Of a DNA stretch of 64,000 nucleotides, positions 26,870 to 34,176 are shown piece after piece. Origin of the DNA: Streptomyces cyaneus. Lineage in GTDB: Bacteria; Actinomycetota; Actinomycetes; Streptomycetales; Streptomycetaceae. The notes under the pieces were generated by a model, which worked only from the letters and a program-made list of their open reading frames with translations, was not told where the DNA came from and searched no databases. How positions within the stretch are numbered: position 1 is the stretch's first letter; each line of letters opens with the position of its first letter. The stretch lies in the NCBI RefSeq assembly GCF_004028635.1, contig NZ_RQJW01000009.1:248001-312000 (forward strand). Direction: 5' to 3'. The position numbers were made by a program, and so were the translations under genes.

Positions 26870-27076
26870 TCAGCCGTCGGCCGCCGTGCGGGCGGGACAT
26901 ATGTCGGTCCAGCGGTTCTCGACGTAGGCGAGGCAGTCCGCGCGCGTGCTCGCGGTCAGCGCCACGTCCCACCCGCCCGGCACGGTGATGCCGTCGGGCC
27001 AGAGCGAGAACTGGCCCTCGGCGTTGGTGAGTACGAGGTAGGTGCCGTTCTCGTCCTCGAACGGATTGGTGGTCAT
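26870..27076 (-). CDS. MbtH-like NRPS accessory protein
   Basis: A 68-residue MbtH-family protein, which binds adenylation domains and is needed for their folding or activity. It has the family pattern: N-terminal NPFEDENG, NAEGQFSLWP, then PGGW and a C-terminal ENRWTDICP, with the conserved tryptophans. It lies between the exporter gene (2-nt gap) and the first NRPS gene (1-nt gap), so it is co-transcribed with them. Confidence 0.96.
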   Translation of the reverse strand: MTTNPFEDENGTYLVLTNAEGQFSLWPDGITVPGGWDVALTASTRADCLAYVENRWTDICPARTAADG

Positions 27077-27078
27077 GG

Positions 27079-28635
27079 TCAGCCCTCCACGAGTGCTTTG
27101 TTCTCGGGGTTCTCGGGGTTCTCGGGGTTGCCGAGGTTGCCGAGGTTGCCGGGGGTGTCGGGGGTATCGGGGTCGCCGGGGGAGCCGGGGTTCTCCGGGG
27201 CCTCGGGATCGCCGGGACGCCCGGAGTCGTCGTGGGCTACGGACTCTTCCGCGCCCTCGGCATCGATGTCGGGCAGCAGCGAGTCGATCTCCCGCACCGT
27301 GCGCCGGGTCATGCTCAGCACCCCGACGGCGATGCCGCACAGGCCGGCGATGAGCAGCATGGCCGCCATGCCGCTGCCCGGCCCCTCGCCCACCAGCGGC
27401 CCGAGCACCACGAAGATCCCGGTGCCGTCCGCGGCCTGCGGTTCGAAGACATGGTCGGCGAGCGGCCCGGAGACCGCGGTGGCCAGCGGGACGGAGATCT
27501 GCGACAGGAACATGACGGCGCCGAAGACCCGGCCGTGCCAGTCCTGGGGAACCTTGGTCTGCACGATCGCCTGCATCGTGCCGTTGATCATCGGCATGAG
27601 CGCCGCGCCCACGAGAATGGCCGCGCACCAGCCGACCACGCCGCCCGCGAGCGCCATGGCCACCTGGGCGGACAGACACATGCCGATGATCCCCAGCAGC
27701 ATGCCCCGCGCCCGGTTCTTCGGACCGCTCCAGGCCGCCATCAGCAGCCCGCCCGCGACCCCACCGACACCGATCGCCGTGTTGACGCTCGCCAGCGCCG
27801 TGGTCTCCCCGCCGGACCGGGCCAGCACCATGGGCTGTACGGCGGCGAAGCCGAAGACCATGACCAGGTTGACCACGCAGAAGGCCAGCATCAGATCGCG
27901 CAGGCTCGGATACCGGAAGAGGAACCGCATCCCCTCGACGGCCTCCGCGACGAGCTTCTTGCGCGGCCCGCCCGCCGGCTTCCTCGCGGGGCCGTCGTCC
28001 CCCCGCATCCGTACGATCCGGATGGCGGCCAGCGCGAGAGCGAAGCTCACCAGGTCGGCGACGAGGATGAAACCGAGCCCGGAGAACGCCACCAGGAGCC
28101 CGCCCAGCGCCGGACCGCCGACGTCCGCCGTGCTCTTGGCGCTCGCCAGCAGACTGTTGGCCCGCTGAAGCTGTCCCTTCTCCACCAGCAACGGCACGGA
28201 GGCGCCCAGCGCCGGGAACTGGAAGGCGGCGGCGCTGCCGAGCAGCATGACGGCCGCGTACACCTCCCAGGTGTGCAGCCCGCCGGTGAAGTGCAGGAGG
28301 CTGAGCAGCGCCACGATCAGCAGGCCGCCACCGTCCGCGAGCTGCAGCGCGGTACGCCGGCTGACCCGGTCGACGAAGGCTCCGGCGAGGGGGCTGAGCA
28401 GCACCTGGGGGAGCAGCGCGCAGAGCGACAGCGTGGTCAGCGCCGTGGCCCGGCCGGTGGCCGACCAGGTCTCGAAGACGAAGGCGAACCGCAGTACGGA
28501 ATTGCCGACCAGGGAGATCGCCTGCCCGCTCCAGACGAGCATGAACGGACCCATGCCGGCGAACCGGCCGGTCCTTCCCCCGTTACGTCCCCCGTCACGC
28601 GCGGTGTCGTCAAGCGAGCGCGCCGAATCGGCCAC
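27079..28635 (-). CDS. MFS transporter, probable exporter of the cluster product
   Basis: A 518-residue major facilitator superfamily protein with about 12 hydrophobic segments, of the enterobactin-exporter (EntS)/macrolide-efflux-like type often paired with NRPS clusters. It is the first gene of the minus-strand operon. The start is a GTG at 28635 with GGGGG about 7 bases upstream. The last ~80 residues are a cytoplasmic low-complexity tail of Pro/Glu/Asn/Gly (repeated PEN, PGN and PGD units), encoded by imperfect 9-bp repeats (27104-27190). Such a tail is not part of the MFS fold. It is probably the exporter, but import cannot be ruled out. Confidence 0.88.
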   Translation of the reverse strand: MADSARSLDDTARDGGRNGGRTGRFAGMGPFMLVWSGQAISLVGNSVLRFAFVFETWSATGRATALTTLSLCALLPQVLLSPLAGAFVDRVSRRTALQLADGGGLLIVALLSLLHFTGGLHTWEVYAAVMLLGSAAAFQFPALGASVPLLVEKGQLQRANSLLASAKSTADVGGPALGGLLVAFSGLGFILVADLVSFALALAAIRIVRMRGDDGPARKPAGGPRKKLVAEAVEGMRFLFRYPSLRDLMLAFCVVNLVMVFGFAAVQPMVLARSGGETTALASVNTAIGVGGVAGGLLMAAWSGPKNRARGMLLGIIGMCLSAQVAMALAGGVVGWCAAILVGAALMPMINGTMQAIVQTKVPQDWHGRVFGAVMFLSQISVPLATAVSGPLADHVFEPQAADGTGIFVVLGPLVGEGPGSGMAAMLLIAGLCGIAVGVLSMTRRTVREIDSLLPDIDAEGAEESVAHDDSGRPGDPEAPENPGSPGDPDTPDTPGNLGNLGNPENPENPENKALVEG

Positions 28636-28972
28636 GTGTGTACCCCCGTCGAATGTGGCTTCCGACGGAGAACCCTAGTTCGAAGTAGTGCGCCGCACAG
28701 CCCGATCATGAAACGCGGCCGAGAAGTCCTCACGGATGCAGCCCCTCGAATGAGAGGGCCGCGCCCTGACGGGCGCCGGATGCGGCTACCTCGTAGACAC
28801 CTACGAATGTTTGACGACACAACGACACCTGCCAGGCGCATCGGGTCTCCCCGTCGCGGGTGTCGTTCCTCCGGTGGTTGACAGACGGACTGGCCTGACC
28901 AACTGCCGTCTCCCTAGGATGTGTTGTCGGGCGAGGTGATCTCCTCGACCGGCCCTGCCACTGGGGGAAACG
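28636..28972. other. intergenic region between divergent operons
   Basis: About 340 bp separate the start of the NRPS/PKS operon (left) from the methyltransferase gene (right). It should contain both promoters, but I see no convincing -35/-10 pair or operator and no open frame with coding character. GGGGGAAACG at the right edge is the ribosome site of the methyltransferase. Confidence 0.5.
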
Positions 28973-29791
28973 ATGGAGCCTGGAAAGCCGCTGTCCAAGT
29001 CGATCGATGCCACGATTCCGACAGCCGCGCGGATGTACGACTACTACCTCGGCGGCAAGGACAACTACGCGTCCGACCGAGCCGCCTGCGAACAGCTGGA
29101 CAAGGTCGTCCCCAGTACCCGCGCCCTCGCGCTGAACAACCGGCGCTTCCTGCAGCGGGTGGTCGGGACGCTGGCCCAGGACTACGGCATCCGGCAGTTC
29201 CTCGACCACGGCTCCGGCCTGCCCACCCAGAACAACGTCCACCAGGTCGCGCAGGCCATCGACCCGTCCTCGCGCGTGGTGTACGTCGACAACGACCCGA
29301 TGGTCCTGGTCCACGGCCGCGCCCTGCTGGAGCAGAACGAGAACACCGCCGTCATCCACGCCGACATGCGCGACACCGACGGCATCTTCTCCCACGCGGA
29401 CACCGAGCGCCTGATCGACTTCTCGCAGCCGGTGGCCGTGCTGTTCAACTCGGTGTTCCACTGCATCCCCGACAGCGACACCGACGGCCCGCTCGCCGTG
29501 GCCCGCCGCGTGGCCGAGCGACTCGTGCCCGGCAGCTACCTGGTGATGTGCCAGCTGGTCAGCGAGGACCCCGAGGTCCGCAAGTTCGTCACCGACTTCA
29601 TGGACCAGGCGACCCAGGGTCACTGGGGCCGGGTGCGCCAGGAGAAGGACGTGGCGGCACTGTTCGAGGGCCTGGACATCCTGGACCCGGGTCTGGTGGA
29701 GGTCTCCACCTGGCGCCCCGACACCGAGGTGGCACCGCGCCAGCTCACCCAGGAGTGGATCGAGTTCGGCGGCGTGGGCCGACTGCCGTAG
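28973..29791 (+). CDS. SAM-dependent methyltransferase, DUF574 family
   Basis: A 272-residue protein of the actinobacterial DUF574 (Methyltransf_19) family: N-terminal TIPTAARMYDYYLGGKDNY, then ALNNRRFLQRVV, the SAM-binding region FLDHGSGLPTQNNVHQ and VVYVDNDPMV, and the late VLFNSVFHCIPDSD stretch. Streptomycetes carry many copies, often beside DUF397 and XRE-type regulators as here; the substrates are mostly unknown. A GGGGGAAACG ribosome site precedes the ATG. It converges on the XRE gene, with 12 bp between stops. Confidence 0.9.
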   Translation: MEPGKPLSKSIDATIPTAARMYDYYLGGKDNYASDRAACEQLDKVVPSTRALALNNRRFLQRVVGTLAQDYGIRQFLDHGSGLPTQNNVHQVAQAIDPSSRVVYVDNDPMVLVHGRALLEQNENTAVIHADMRDTDGIFSHADTERLIDFSQPVAVLFNSVFHCIPDSDTDGPLAVARRVAERLVPGSYLVMCQLVSEDPEVRKFVTDFMDQATQGHWGRVRQEKDVAALFEGLDILDPGLVEVSTWRPDTEVAPRQLTQEWIEFGGVGRLP

Positions 29792-29803
29792 CGCAGCGTC
29801 GAC

Positions 29804-30739
29804 CTACGGAGCAGGGGCGTACCGGGCCTTCGTCTCACGCAGTCGCTCCAGCGACTCGCGGGGGTTGAGGGCCTCGTCGCCCAACCGGTCCAGGGCGATC
29901 CGGTACTCCTCCGTCTCGTCCTGGTCCTCCAGGAACGCGGCGCTCTTGATGTGCTCCAGATAGACGATGTCCGGCAGATCGGCGCCGCCGAAGCGCAGAT
30001 AGGTGACGGGCATGGCGGGCGCGGAGGCGTTGGTCACGTCCAAAGGCACGATCTGCAGGGTCACATGGGGGCGCCGGGCCATCTCCTCCAGATACTCGAG
30101 CTGCTCGCGCATCACCTCGCGGCTGCCCAGCATCCGCAGCAGTACCGACTCGTCGACGATCGCCCACAGCTGAGGCGCGTCCGCGCGGTGCAGCAGCTCC
30201 CGTCGCCGCATCCGCAGCTCCACCCGCCGCAGCACCTCACGGTCGGGCGCCGACGGCAGCCCGCGCTCCACCACGGCCCGTGTGTAGGCCTCGGTCTGCA
30301 ACAGGCCCGGCACGTACTGGAGCTCGAAGGTACGGATGGCGGTCGCGGCCTCCTGCAACCCGACCAGCCGGTCGAACCACTCCGGCATCAGCCGCTTGTC
30401 ATAGCGCTGCCACCACCCGGGCTCACCGGCCCGCCGCAGCAACTGCAGCAGCACCGAGGACTCGTACTCCTCGGCCCGGTACAACTCCAGCAGCGCACGG
30501 ACATCGGGCTCCGTCGGCGGCCGACGGCCCTTGCCCGCCTCGATGCGCGACAGCTTCGCCGGACTGAACCCGACGGCACGTGCCGCCTGGTCCTGAGAGA
30601 GCCCGAAGTCCTCGCGGATACCCGCCAGCTGGACGCCGACCAGCATCTTCAGCAGGGTCGGCGCGGGCTCGGACCGGTTCAGATACGGTTCGAGGCGGGA
30701 GATGCGAGGCGACTCGGCGGACATCCTGACTCCCGACAT
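29804..30739 (-). CDS. XRE-family regulator with DUF5753 (WhiJ-like)
   Basis: A 311-residue protein with an N-terminal helix-turn-helix (about 35-95; LSQDQAARAVGFSPAKLSRIEAGKG) and a C-terminal DUF5753 region (about 105-300; YVPGLLQTEAYTRAVVERG, LQIVPLDVTNASAPA, DIVYLEH). Proteins of this type, such as WhiJ, control development or antibiotic production and work with small DUF397 partners; one is encoded just upstream. The start lies in a tandem duplication, so there are two in-frame ATGs (30739 and 30724), each with GGGAGTCAGG ahead. Confidence 0.93.
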   Translation of the reverse strand: MSGVRMSAESPRISRLEPYLNRSEPAPTLLKMLVGVQLAGIREDFGLSQDQAARAVGFSPAKLSRIEAGKGRRPPTEPDVRALLELYRAEEYESSVLLQLLRRAGEPGWWQRYDKRLMPEWFDRLVGLQEAATAIRTFELQYVPGLLQTEAYTRAVVERGLPSAPDREVLRRVELRMRRRELLHRADAPQLWAIVDESVLLRMLGSREVMREQLEYLEEMARRPHVTLQIVPLDVTNASAPAMPVTYLRFGGADLPDIVYLEHIKSAAFLEDQDETEEYRIALDRLGDEALNPRESLERLRETKARYAPAP

Positions 30740-30749
30740 CCTGACTCCC
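30720..30749. repeat. tandem 15-bp duplication of ribosome site plus start codon
   Basis: Two perfect copies of gacatcctgactccc (30720-30734 and 30735-30749). On the minus strand each reads GGGAGTCAGGATGTC, containing a Shine-Dalgarno-like GGGAG and an ATG. The unit is five codons, so the longer protein carries the extra residues MSGVR. Confidence 0.9.
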
Positions 30750-30850
30750 CGTGGACCGGCATACGACAGACCGCATTATCGCATCCCGCCGCCTCATGCC
30801 GCTTGAACCGGCGTAAGTGAGGACCACAACTTCCGCTTCCCAGCGGCTTT

Positions 30851-30882
30851 CTGGCCCTCTGGCCCTCTGGCCGTCTGGCCGT
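30851..30882. repeat. 8-bp tandem repeat (4 copies)
   Basis: Four consecutive units of ctggcc(c/g)t between the DUF397 gene end and the XRE gene start. Two units end in ccct and two in ccgt, followed by a partial fifth. No function is apparent; it may be a replication-slippage product. Confidence 0.85.
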
Positions 30883-30928
30883 CTGTGGACGACGACGCTC
30901 AGTCGAGGTCCGGGCCCAGGGTGCCGTG

Positions 30929-31159
30929 TCAGACCAGGTGGTCGAACTCTCCTTCCTTCGCGCCGGCCAGGAAGGCGGCGATCTCGGCCGGTGTGTAGAC
31001 GAGGGCCGGCCCATCGGGGTCGCGGGAGTTGCGCATCGCGACGCTGCCGTCGCCCAGGGTGGCCACCTCGACGCAGTTGCCCTCGGCATTGCTGTGCCGG
31101 CTCTTGGTCCAGCGGACGCCCAACGAGCTTGCCCGCACGCCGTTCGGTGCTGTTGGCAC
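30929..31159 (-). CDS. DUF397 small regulatory partner protein
   Basis: A 76-residue DUF397 protein: VRWTKSRHSNAEGNCVEV, VAMRNSRDPDGPALVYTPAE and AAFLAGAKEGEFD are the family hallmarks. Members pair with XRE/DUF5753 regulators and are thought to modulate their DNA binding. I choose the GTG at 31159 because AAGGAG sits 6 bases upstream and the N-terminus then has normal family length; longer in-frame starts lack this support. It lies upstream of and in the same direction as the XRE gene, with about 190 bp between, and is divergent from the HATPase gene. Confidence 0.92.
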   Translation of the reverse strand: MPTAPNGVRASSLGVRWTKSRHSNAEGNCVEVATLGDGSVAMRNSRDPDGPALVYTPAEIAAFLAGAKEGEFDHLV

Positions 31160-31259
31160 TGCACTCTCCTTGCTCACGTTCGGCCACGTGTACACCCGGC
31201 GCCCCGCCGCCCAGGCGGGTCCCGAGGGCATCACGTGCTCTGCGTCGACACCCACTCGC

Positions 31260-31305
31260 GCAATTTCCCGTGAAATTGCACGGAGGCGCCGTCGGCGTGG
31301 ATAAT
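31260..31305 (+). promoter_or_regulatory. promoter with overlapping palindromic operator for the HATPase gene
   Basis: A sigma70-type promoter can be read as TTGCAC (31276-31281), an 18-bp spacer and GATAAT (31300-31305), about 60 bp before the GTG at 31366. A perfect 8-bp inverted repeat, gcaatttc-ccgt-gaaattgc (31260-31279), overlaps the -35 hexamer. This is the geometry of a repressor site. It lies between the divergent DUF397 and HATPase genes and may be the target of the neighbouring XRE regulator. Confidence 0.6.
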
Positions 31306-31365
31306 AGTCCGTGGCGTCAACTGCAGTGCGTACGCCTCGCCTTGACCGTGTATCAGGGAGACGTT

Positions 31366-31929
31366 GTGTCCTTACCTGCGTACGAAGGGCTTCGACTGCC
31401 CGGTAGCGCTGCGCCGCCCGCGGAGTGGACCGTGTCGCCGGCAGCGCACCCCGGCACCCCGGGCAAGAGCCACCTCACCAGGCCCGAACCCCCGCGCACG
31501 TCTCCCCGCTCGGCCGCCCTGCGCCTCGTCGGCGCCGAACAGGGCTGCGGCCAGGCCCGCGACTTCGTCCGTCGCACCCTCGGCGACTGGTCCCTCGACC
31601 ACTGCAGCGCCGACGCCCTCATGGTGGTCACCGAACTGGCCGCCAACGCCGTACTGCACGCGGCCCCACACTGCACGGCCCGCACCGCTCCCGCCGTTGA
31701 GCCCGAGATCTGGCTGAGGCTCAGCCTCCGCCGCCCTGCCCACCTGGTCTGCGCCGTCACCGACCCGAGCGACGACCCGCCCGTGTACCCGCACACCAGC
31801 GACCCCTGGGACGAGCACGGCAGAGGGCTGCGCATCATCGACGCCCTGGCCGAACACTGGGGTTGGACCCGAAGGCAGCCCATCGGCAAGACGGTCTGGG
31901 CGATGCTCCCCACCGGTGGCCAGGCCTGA
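31366..31929 (+). CDS. anti-sigma-factor-like HATPase (RsbW type)
   Basis: A 187-residue protein with a GHKL ATPase domain of the RsbW/SpoIIAB kind in its C-terminal two thirds: SADALMVVTELAANAVLHA (N box), VTDPSDDPP (G1) and HGRGLRIIDALAEHWGW (G2). The N-terminal ~60 residues are Pro/Ser-rich and unstructured-looking. Such stand-alone domains in Streptomyces act as anti-sigma factors/kinases and form conserved sets with XRE/DUF5753 and DUF397 genes. GTG start at 31366, with AGGGAG ahead. Confidence 0.88.
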   Translation: MSLPAYEGLRLPGSAAPPAEWTVSPAAHPGTPGKSHLTRPEPPRTSPRSAALRLVGAEQGCGQARDFVRRTLGDWSLDHCSADALMVVTELAANAVLHAAPHCTARTAPAVEPEIWLRLSLRRPAHLVCAVTDPSDDPPVYPHTSDPWDEHGRGLRIIDALAEHWGWTRRQPIGKTVWAMLPTGGQA

Positions 31930-31972
31930 TCGACCAGTAGTGCCCGTATAAACGGCACGGTCGCACATGCTG

Positions 31973-32017
31973 TACAGGTCGTATAGATCGCACAGGTCGC
32001 ACAAATCATATAGGCCG
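31973..32017. repeat. 9-bp imperfect tandem repeats, AT-rich
   Basis: Five contiguous 9-bp units: tacaggtcg, tatagatcg, cacaggtcg, cacaaatca, tataggccg. The segment is markedly richer in A+T than its surroundings and lies in the ~210-bp gap between the HATPase gene and the small membrane-protein gene. It could be an iteron-like protein-binding array or a slippage product. Confidence 0.75.
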
Positions 32018-32139
32018 CCATATTTGGGATGTCCCGGGCGGTGGTGTAACGCGGTCGCGTTTGCATGGCGCAGAACTAGGCAGAAGCAGTCACCCGCACG
32101 GCCGAATTCGGCTCCGCTGGGTGAACCGTCAGCCCAGCA

Positions 32140-32511
32140 ATGCGTCAGATCGGATTTCTCGTGAACACCGACCCGGTTTCCGGATACCAGACGTACGACC
32201 AGTCCGCAGGCCCCGACCGCACCGCGCGCAACCAAGCCGCCGCACGCAGAACAGCCCTGACGATCTGCACGATCGCCGATGTCGCGGCCGGTGTGCTCGG
32301 CCTGTGGATCGTGCTGTTCCTGCTCGACGCGAACCAAGGGAACGCGTTCGTGGAGTTCGTGCACGGAGCGGCGGACTGGCTCGGCGGATGGGCACAGGAC
32401 ATTTTCACGATGGACACAGAGGGCCTACGTGTCATCCTCAATTACGGTCTCCCGGCCGCCCTTTACCTACTCCTCGGCCACGGAATTGCCGTCCGACTCA
32501 ACAGGGCCTGA
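32140..32511 (+). CDS. small membrane protein, unknown function
   Basis: About 123 residues with two clear hydrophobic segments (around ADVAAGVLGLWIVLFLL and the C-terminal LNYGLPAALYLLLGHGIAV) joined by an acidic/aromatic loop, and an Ala/Arg-rich soluble N-terminus. I do not recognise a family. The start is uncertain: ATG at 32140 or GTG at 32161, neither with a strong ribosome site. The gene 30 bp downstream may be co-transcribed. Confidence 0.65.
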   Translation: MRQIGFLVNTDPVSGYQTYDQSAGPDRTARNQAAARRTALTICTIADVAAGVLGLWIVLFLLDANQGNAFVEFVHGAADWLGGWAQDIFTMDTEGLRVILNYGLPAALYLLLGHGIAVRLNRA

Positions 32512-32540
32512 CGGCATTACCCAGCGGAAGGACCGAAATC

Positions 32541-32735
32541 GTGACACGCATTCCCTCCGGAAACGATCACCCGCCAATCTATGAAGAATTGGTGCGCGAA
32601 CGCGGAGACGCCGTGACGGAAGCCCAAAGAGCAGCCGCCCACACACAGCACCAGGCAGCGGAACTGCTGAGCGGCGGGGAAGCGAACAACTGGGACCAGC
32701 CGACGGGTCACGACCGCCAATCCCACTTCGGATGA
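32541..32735 (+). CDS. small hydrophilic protein, unknown function
   Basis: A 64-residue, His/Gln/Glu-rich protein (IPSGNDHPPIYEELVRERGD...) preceded by GGAAGGACC 6-8 bases before a GTG at 32541. It contains no membrane segment. It follows the small membrane-protein gene by about 30 bp. No family recognised; its reality rests on the ribosome site, codon bias and position. Confidence 0.5.
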   Translation: MTRIPSGNDHPPIYEELVRERGDAVTEAQRAAAHTQHQAAELLSGGEANNWDQPTGHDRQSHFG

Positions 32736-33513
32736 TCCACAGGCGCCAGGGCGAGCCGCTCGACGACTACCCAGAGGCCGCCTTCACGCAGCGGATCGCA
32801 GGACTCCACCAAGGAGTGCTCCCCCGGCCGCGTTCGACGTATGCCCCGGTCGCCGCCTCGCCCGTGCCGAGCACGACCTCGGTGAGGCGGCGACCGGCGC
32901 CGTGGTGTCTGGCCTCCCCACCCAGGGACACCCGCCTGGCACCTACACGGCAACGACCGGAGCCCCCGATGCGGAGAAACTGACCCTCGTCCCTCGGCGA
33001 GTGCCCTCAGGCACCGGATCTCTGCCTCCCGGCGGGTCCACGACCTGTTGGGCGACTCGGCGAGGCCCGCTGTGCGCGCGGTCGCAGCGCCGGGCCTCGT
33101 CAGCGGTGGCCGCGCGGAACGTGAAGACCTCAAGCGACGTCATGGCAGCCGACCGAGGCACCGACGCCGTGCGAGGTCAGCACGCGCCCTCCCGCCCGGA
33201 ATAGGCCCTCTCGCACATCGGCAATGGCCCCCTGGTCCAGTGACGCGGGCGTCATCGGCGGGAAACGCTGTCCTGCTTGCCCCAACTCACCCACGCCGCA
33301 GGCGACTTCACCACGGCTTGGCCTTGGGGGGAGAGAACGATCGGGGGAGAAAAGTCTCCCTCCCACGGGCGTCACCGGCGATGCCAGACTGCCGGGCATG
33401 ACCGGCCGCGGCTGTGATCCGCACGGTCGTCCAGGTCCTGCGGCGACGACGGTCCCGCCTCCTGCCGTGCCGCTGTGCGCGGCGTGATCCGTCCGCGATG
33501 CGAAGGCTTACGC
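32736..33513. other. ~780 bp without a convincing gene
   Basis: Several frames are open because of high G+C, but none has a ribosome site plus recognisable protein features. The composition is less biased than in neighbouring genes and may represent decayed coding sequence. Near the right end, two stretches rich in GGGGAGA (about 33327-33360) flank gaacgatcg. The ribosome site of the following gene (GAAGG) is at its edge. Confidence 0.5.
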
Positions 33514-34164
33514 ATGTCCACTGAAGTCCCCGAGTCTGCCGTTCCACCCCCCGCCGAAGCCGGCGAGTCCTCGCCGGCCCCCAGCCGGCGCACCTTCATC
33601 GCCACCACCACCGCGGTCGGTGGTGCAGTCGTTGCGGGCGGTGTGATCGGGGGGACATATCTGCTCGATCCGGAGGAGGCGTCCGCCGCCGATGCGTCGC
33701 CCTCCAGCCGTTTGTCCCTGACGGTGAACGGCACCCGGCGCACGGTCACGGTCGACAACCGCACCTCGCTGCTGGATCTGCTGCGCGAGCACTTCGAGCT
33801 GACCGGCGCCAAGAAGGGCTGTAACGCCGGGGCCTGCGGGGCGTGCACGGTCCTGGTCGACGGGCAGCGGGTGAACTCCTGCCTGACGCTCGCGGTACGC
33901 CTGGAGGGCGCCGAGGTCACCACGATCGAGGGCCTGGCCAACGGCGCGCAGCTCCACCCGCTGCAGCAGGCGTTCGTCGAGCAGGACGCCTTCCAGTGCG
34001 GCTACTGCACCCCCGGCCAGATCATGTCCGGCGTGGGCTGCATCAAGGAGGGGCACACCGGTTCGCCGGAGGAGATCCGGGAGTGGATGAGCGGCAACAT
34101 CTGCCGCTGCGGCTGCTACGTGAAGATCGTGCGCGCGGTCGAGCAGACCGCCGGCCGGAAGTAA
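33514..34164 (+). CDS. Tat-exported 2Fe-2S subunit of PaoABC-type aldehyde oxidoreductase
   Basis: A 216-residue small subunit of a xanthine-oxidase-family enzyme. It carries a Tat signal (SRRTFIATTTAVGGAVVAGG), so the complex should act outside the cytoplasm, as in E. coli PaoABC. The plant-type 2Fe-2S cluster cysteines are in CNAGACGACTVL and the downstream NSCLTL; the second, helical cluster is in CGYCTPGQIM and CRCGCYVKI. The ATG at 33514 has GAAGG ahead and starts MSTEVPESAV. The FAD, molybdenum and XdhC-type genes follow, a complete operon. Confidence 0.94.
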   Translation: MSTEVPESAVPPPAEAGESSPAPSRRTFIATTTAVGGAVVAGGVIGGTYLLDPEEASAADASPSSRLSLTVNGTRRTVTVDNRTSLLDLLREHFELTGAKKGCNAGACGACTVLVDGQRVNSCLTLAVRLEGAEVTTIEGLANGAQLHPLQQAFVEQDAFQCGYCTPGQIMSGVGCIKEGHTGSPEEIREWMSGNICRCGCYVKIVRAVEQTAGRK

Positions 34165-34176
34165 GGAGCCGCTGAC

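Noticed and set aside
31973..32017. Possible CRISPR array
   Set aside because: The 9-bp units are contiguous with no spacers and there are no cas genes.
32736..33513. Genes in the gap before the aldehyde oxidoreductase operon
   Set aside because: Open frames of 70-140 codons exist on both strands, but none has a ribosome site, a family motif or consistent codon bias.
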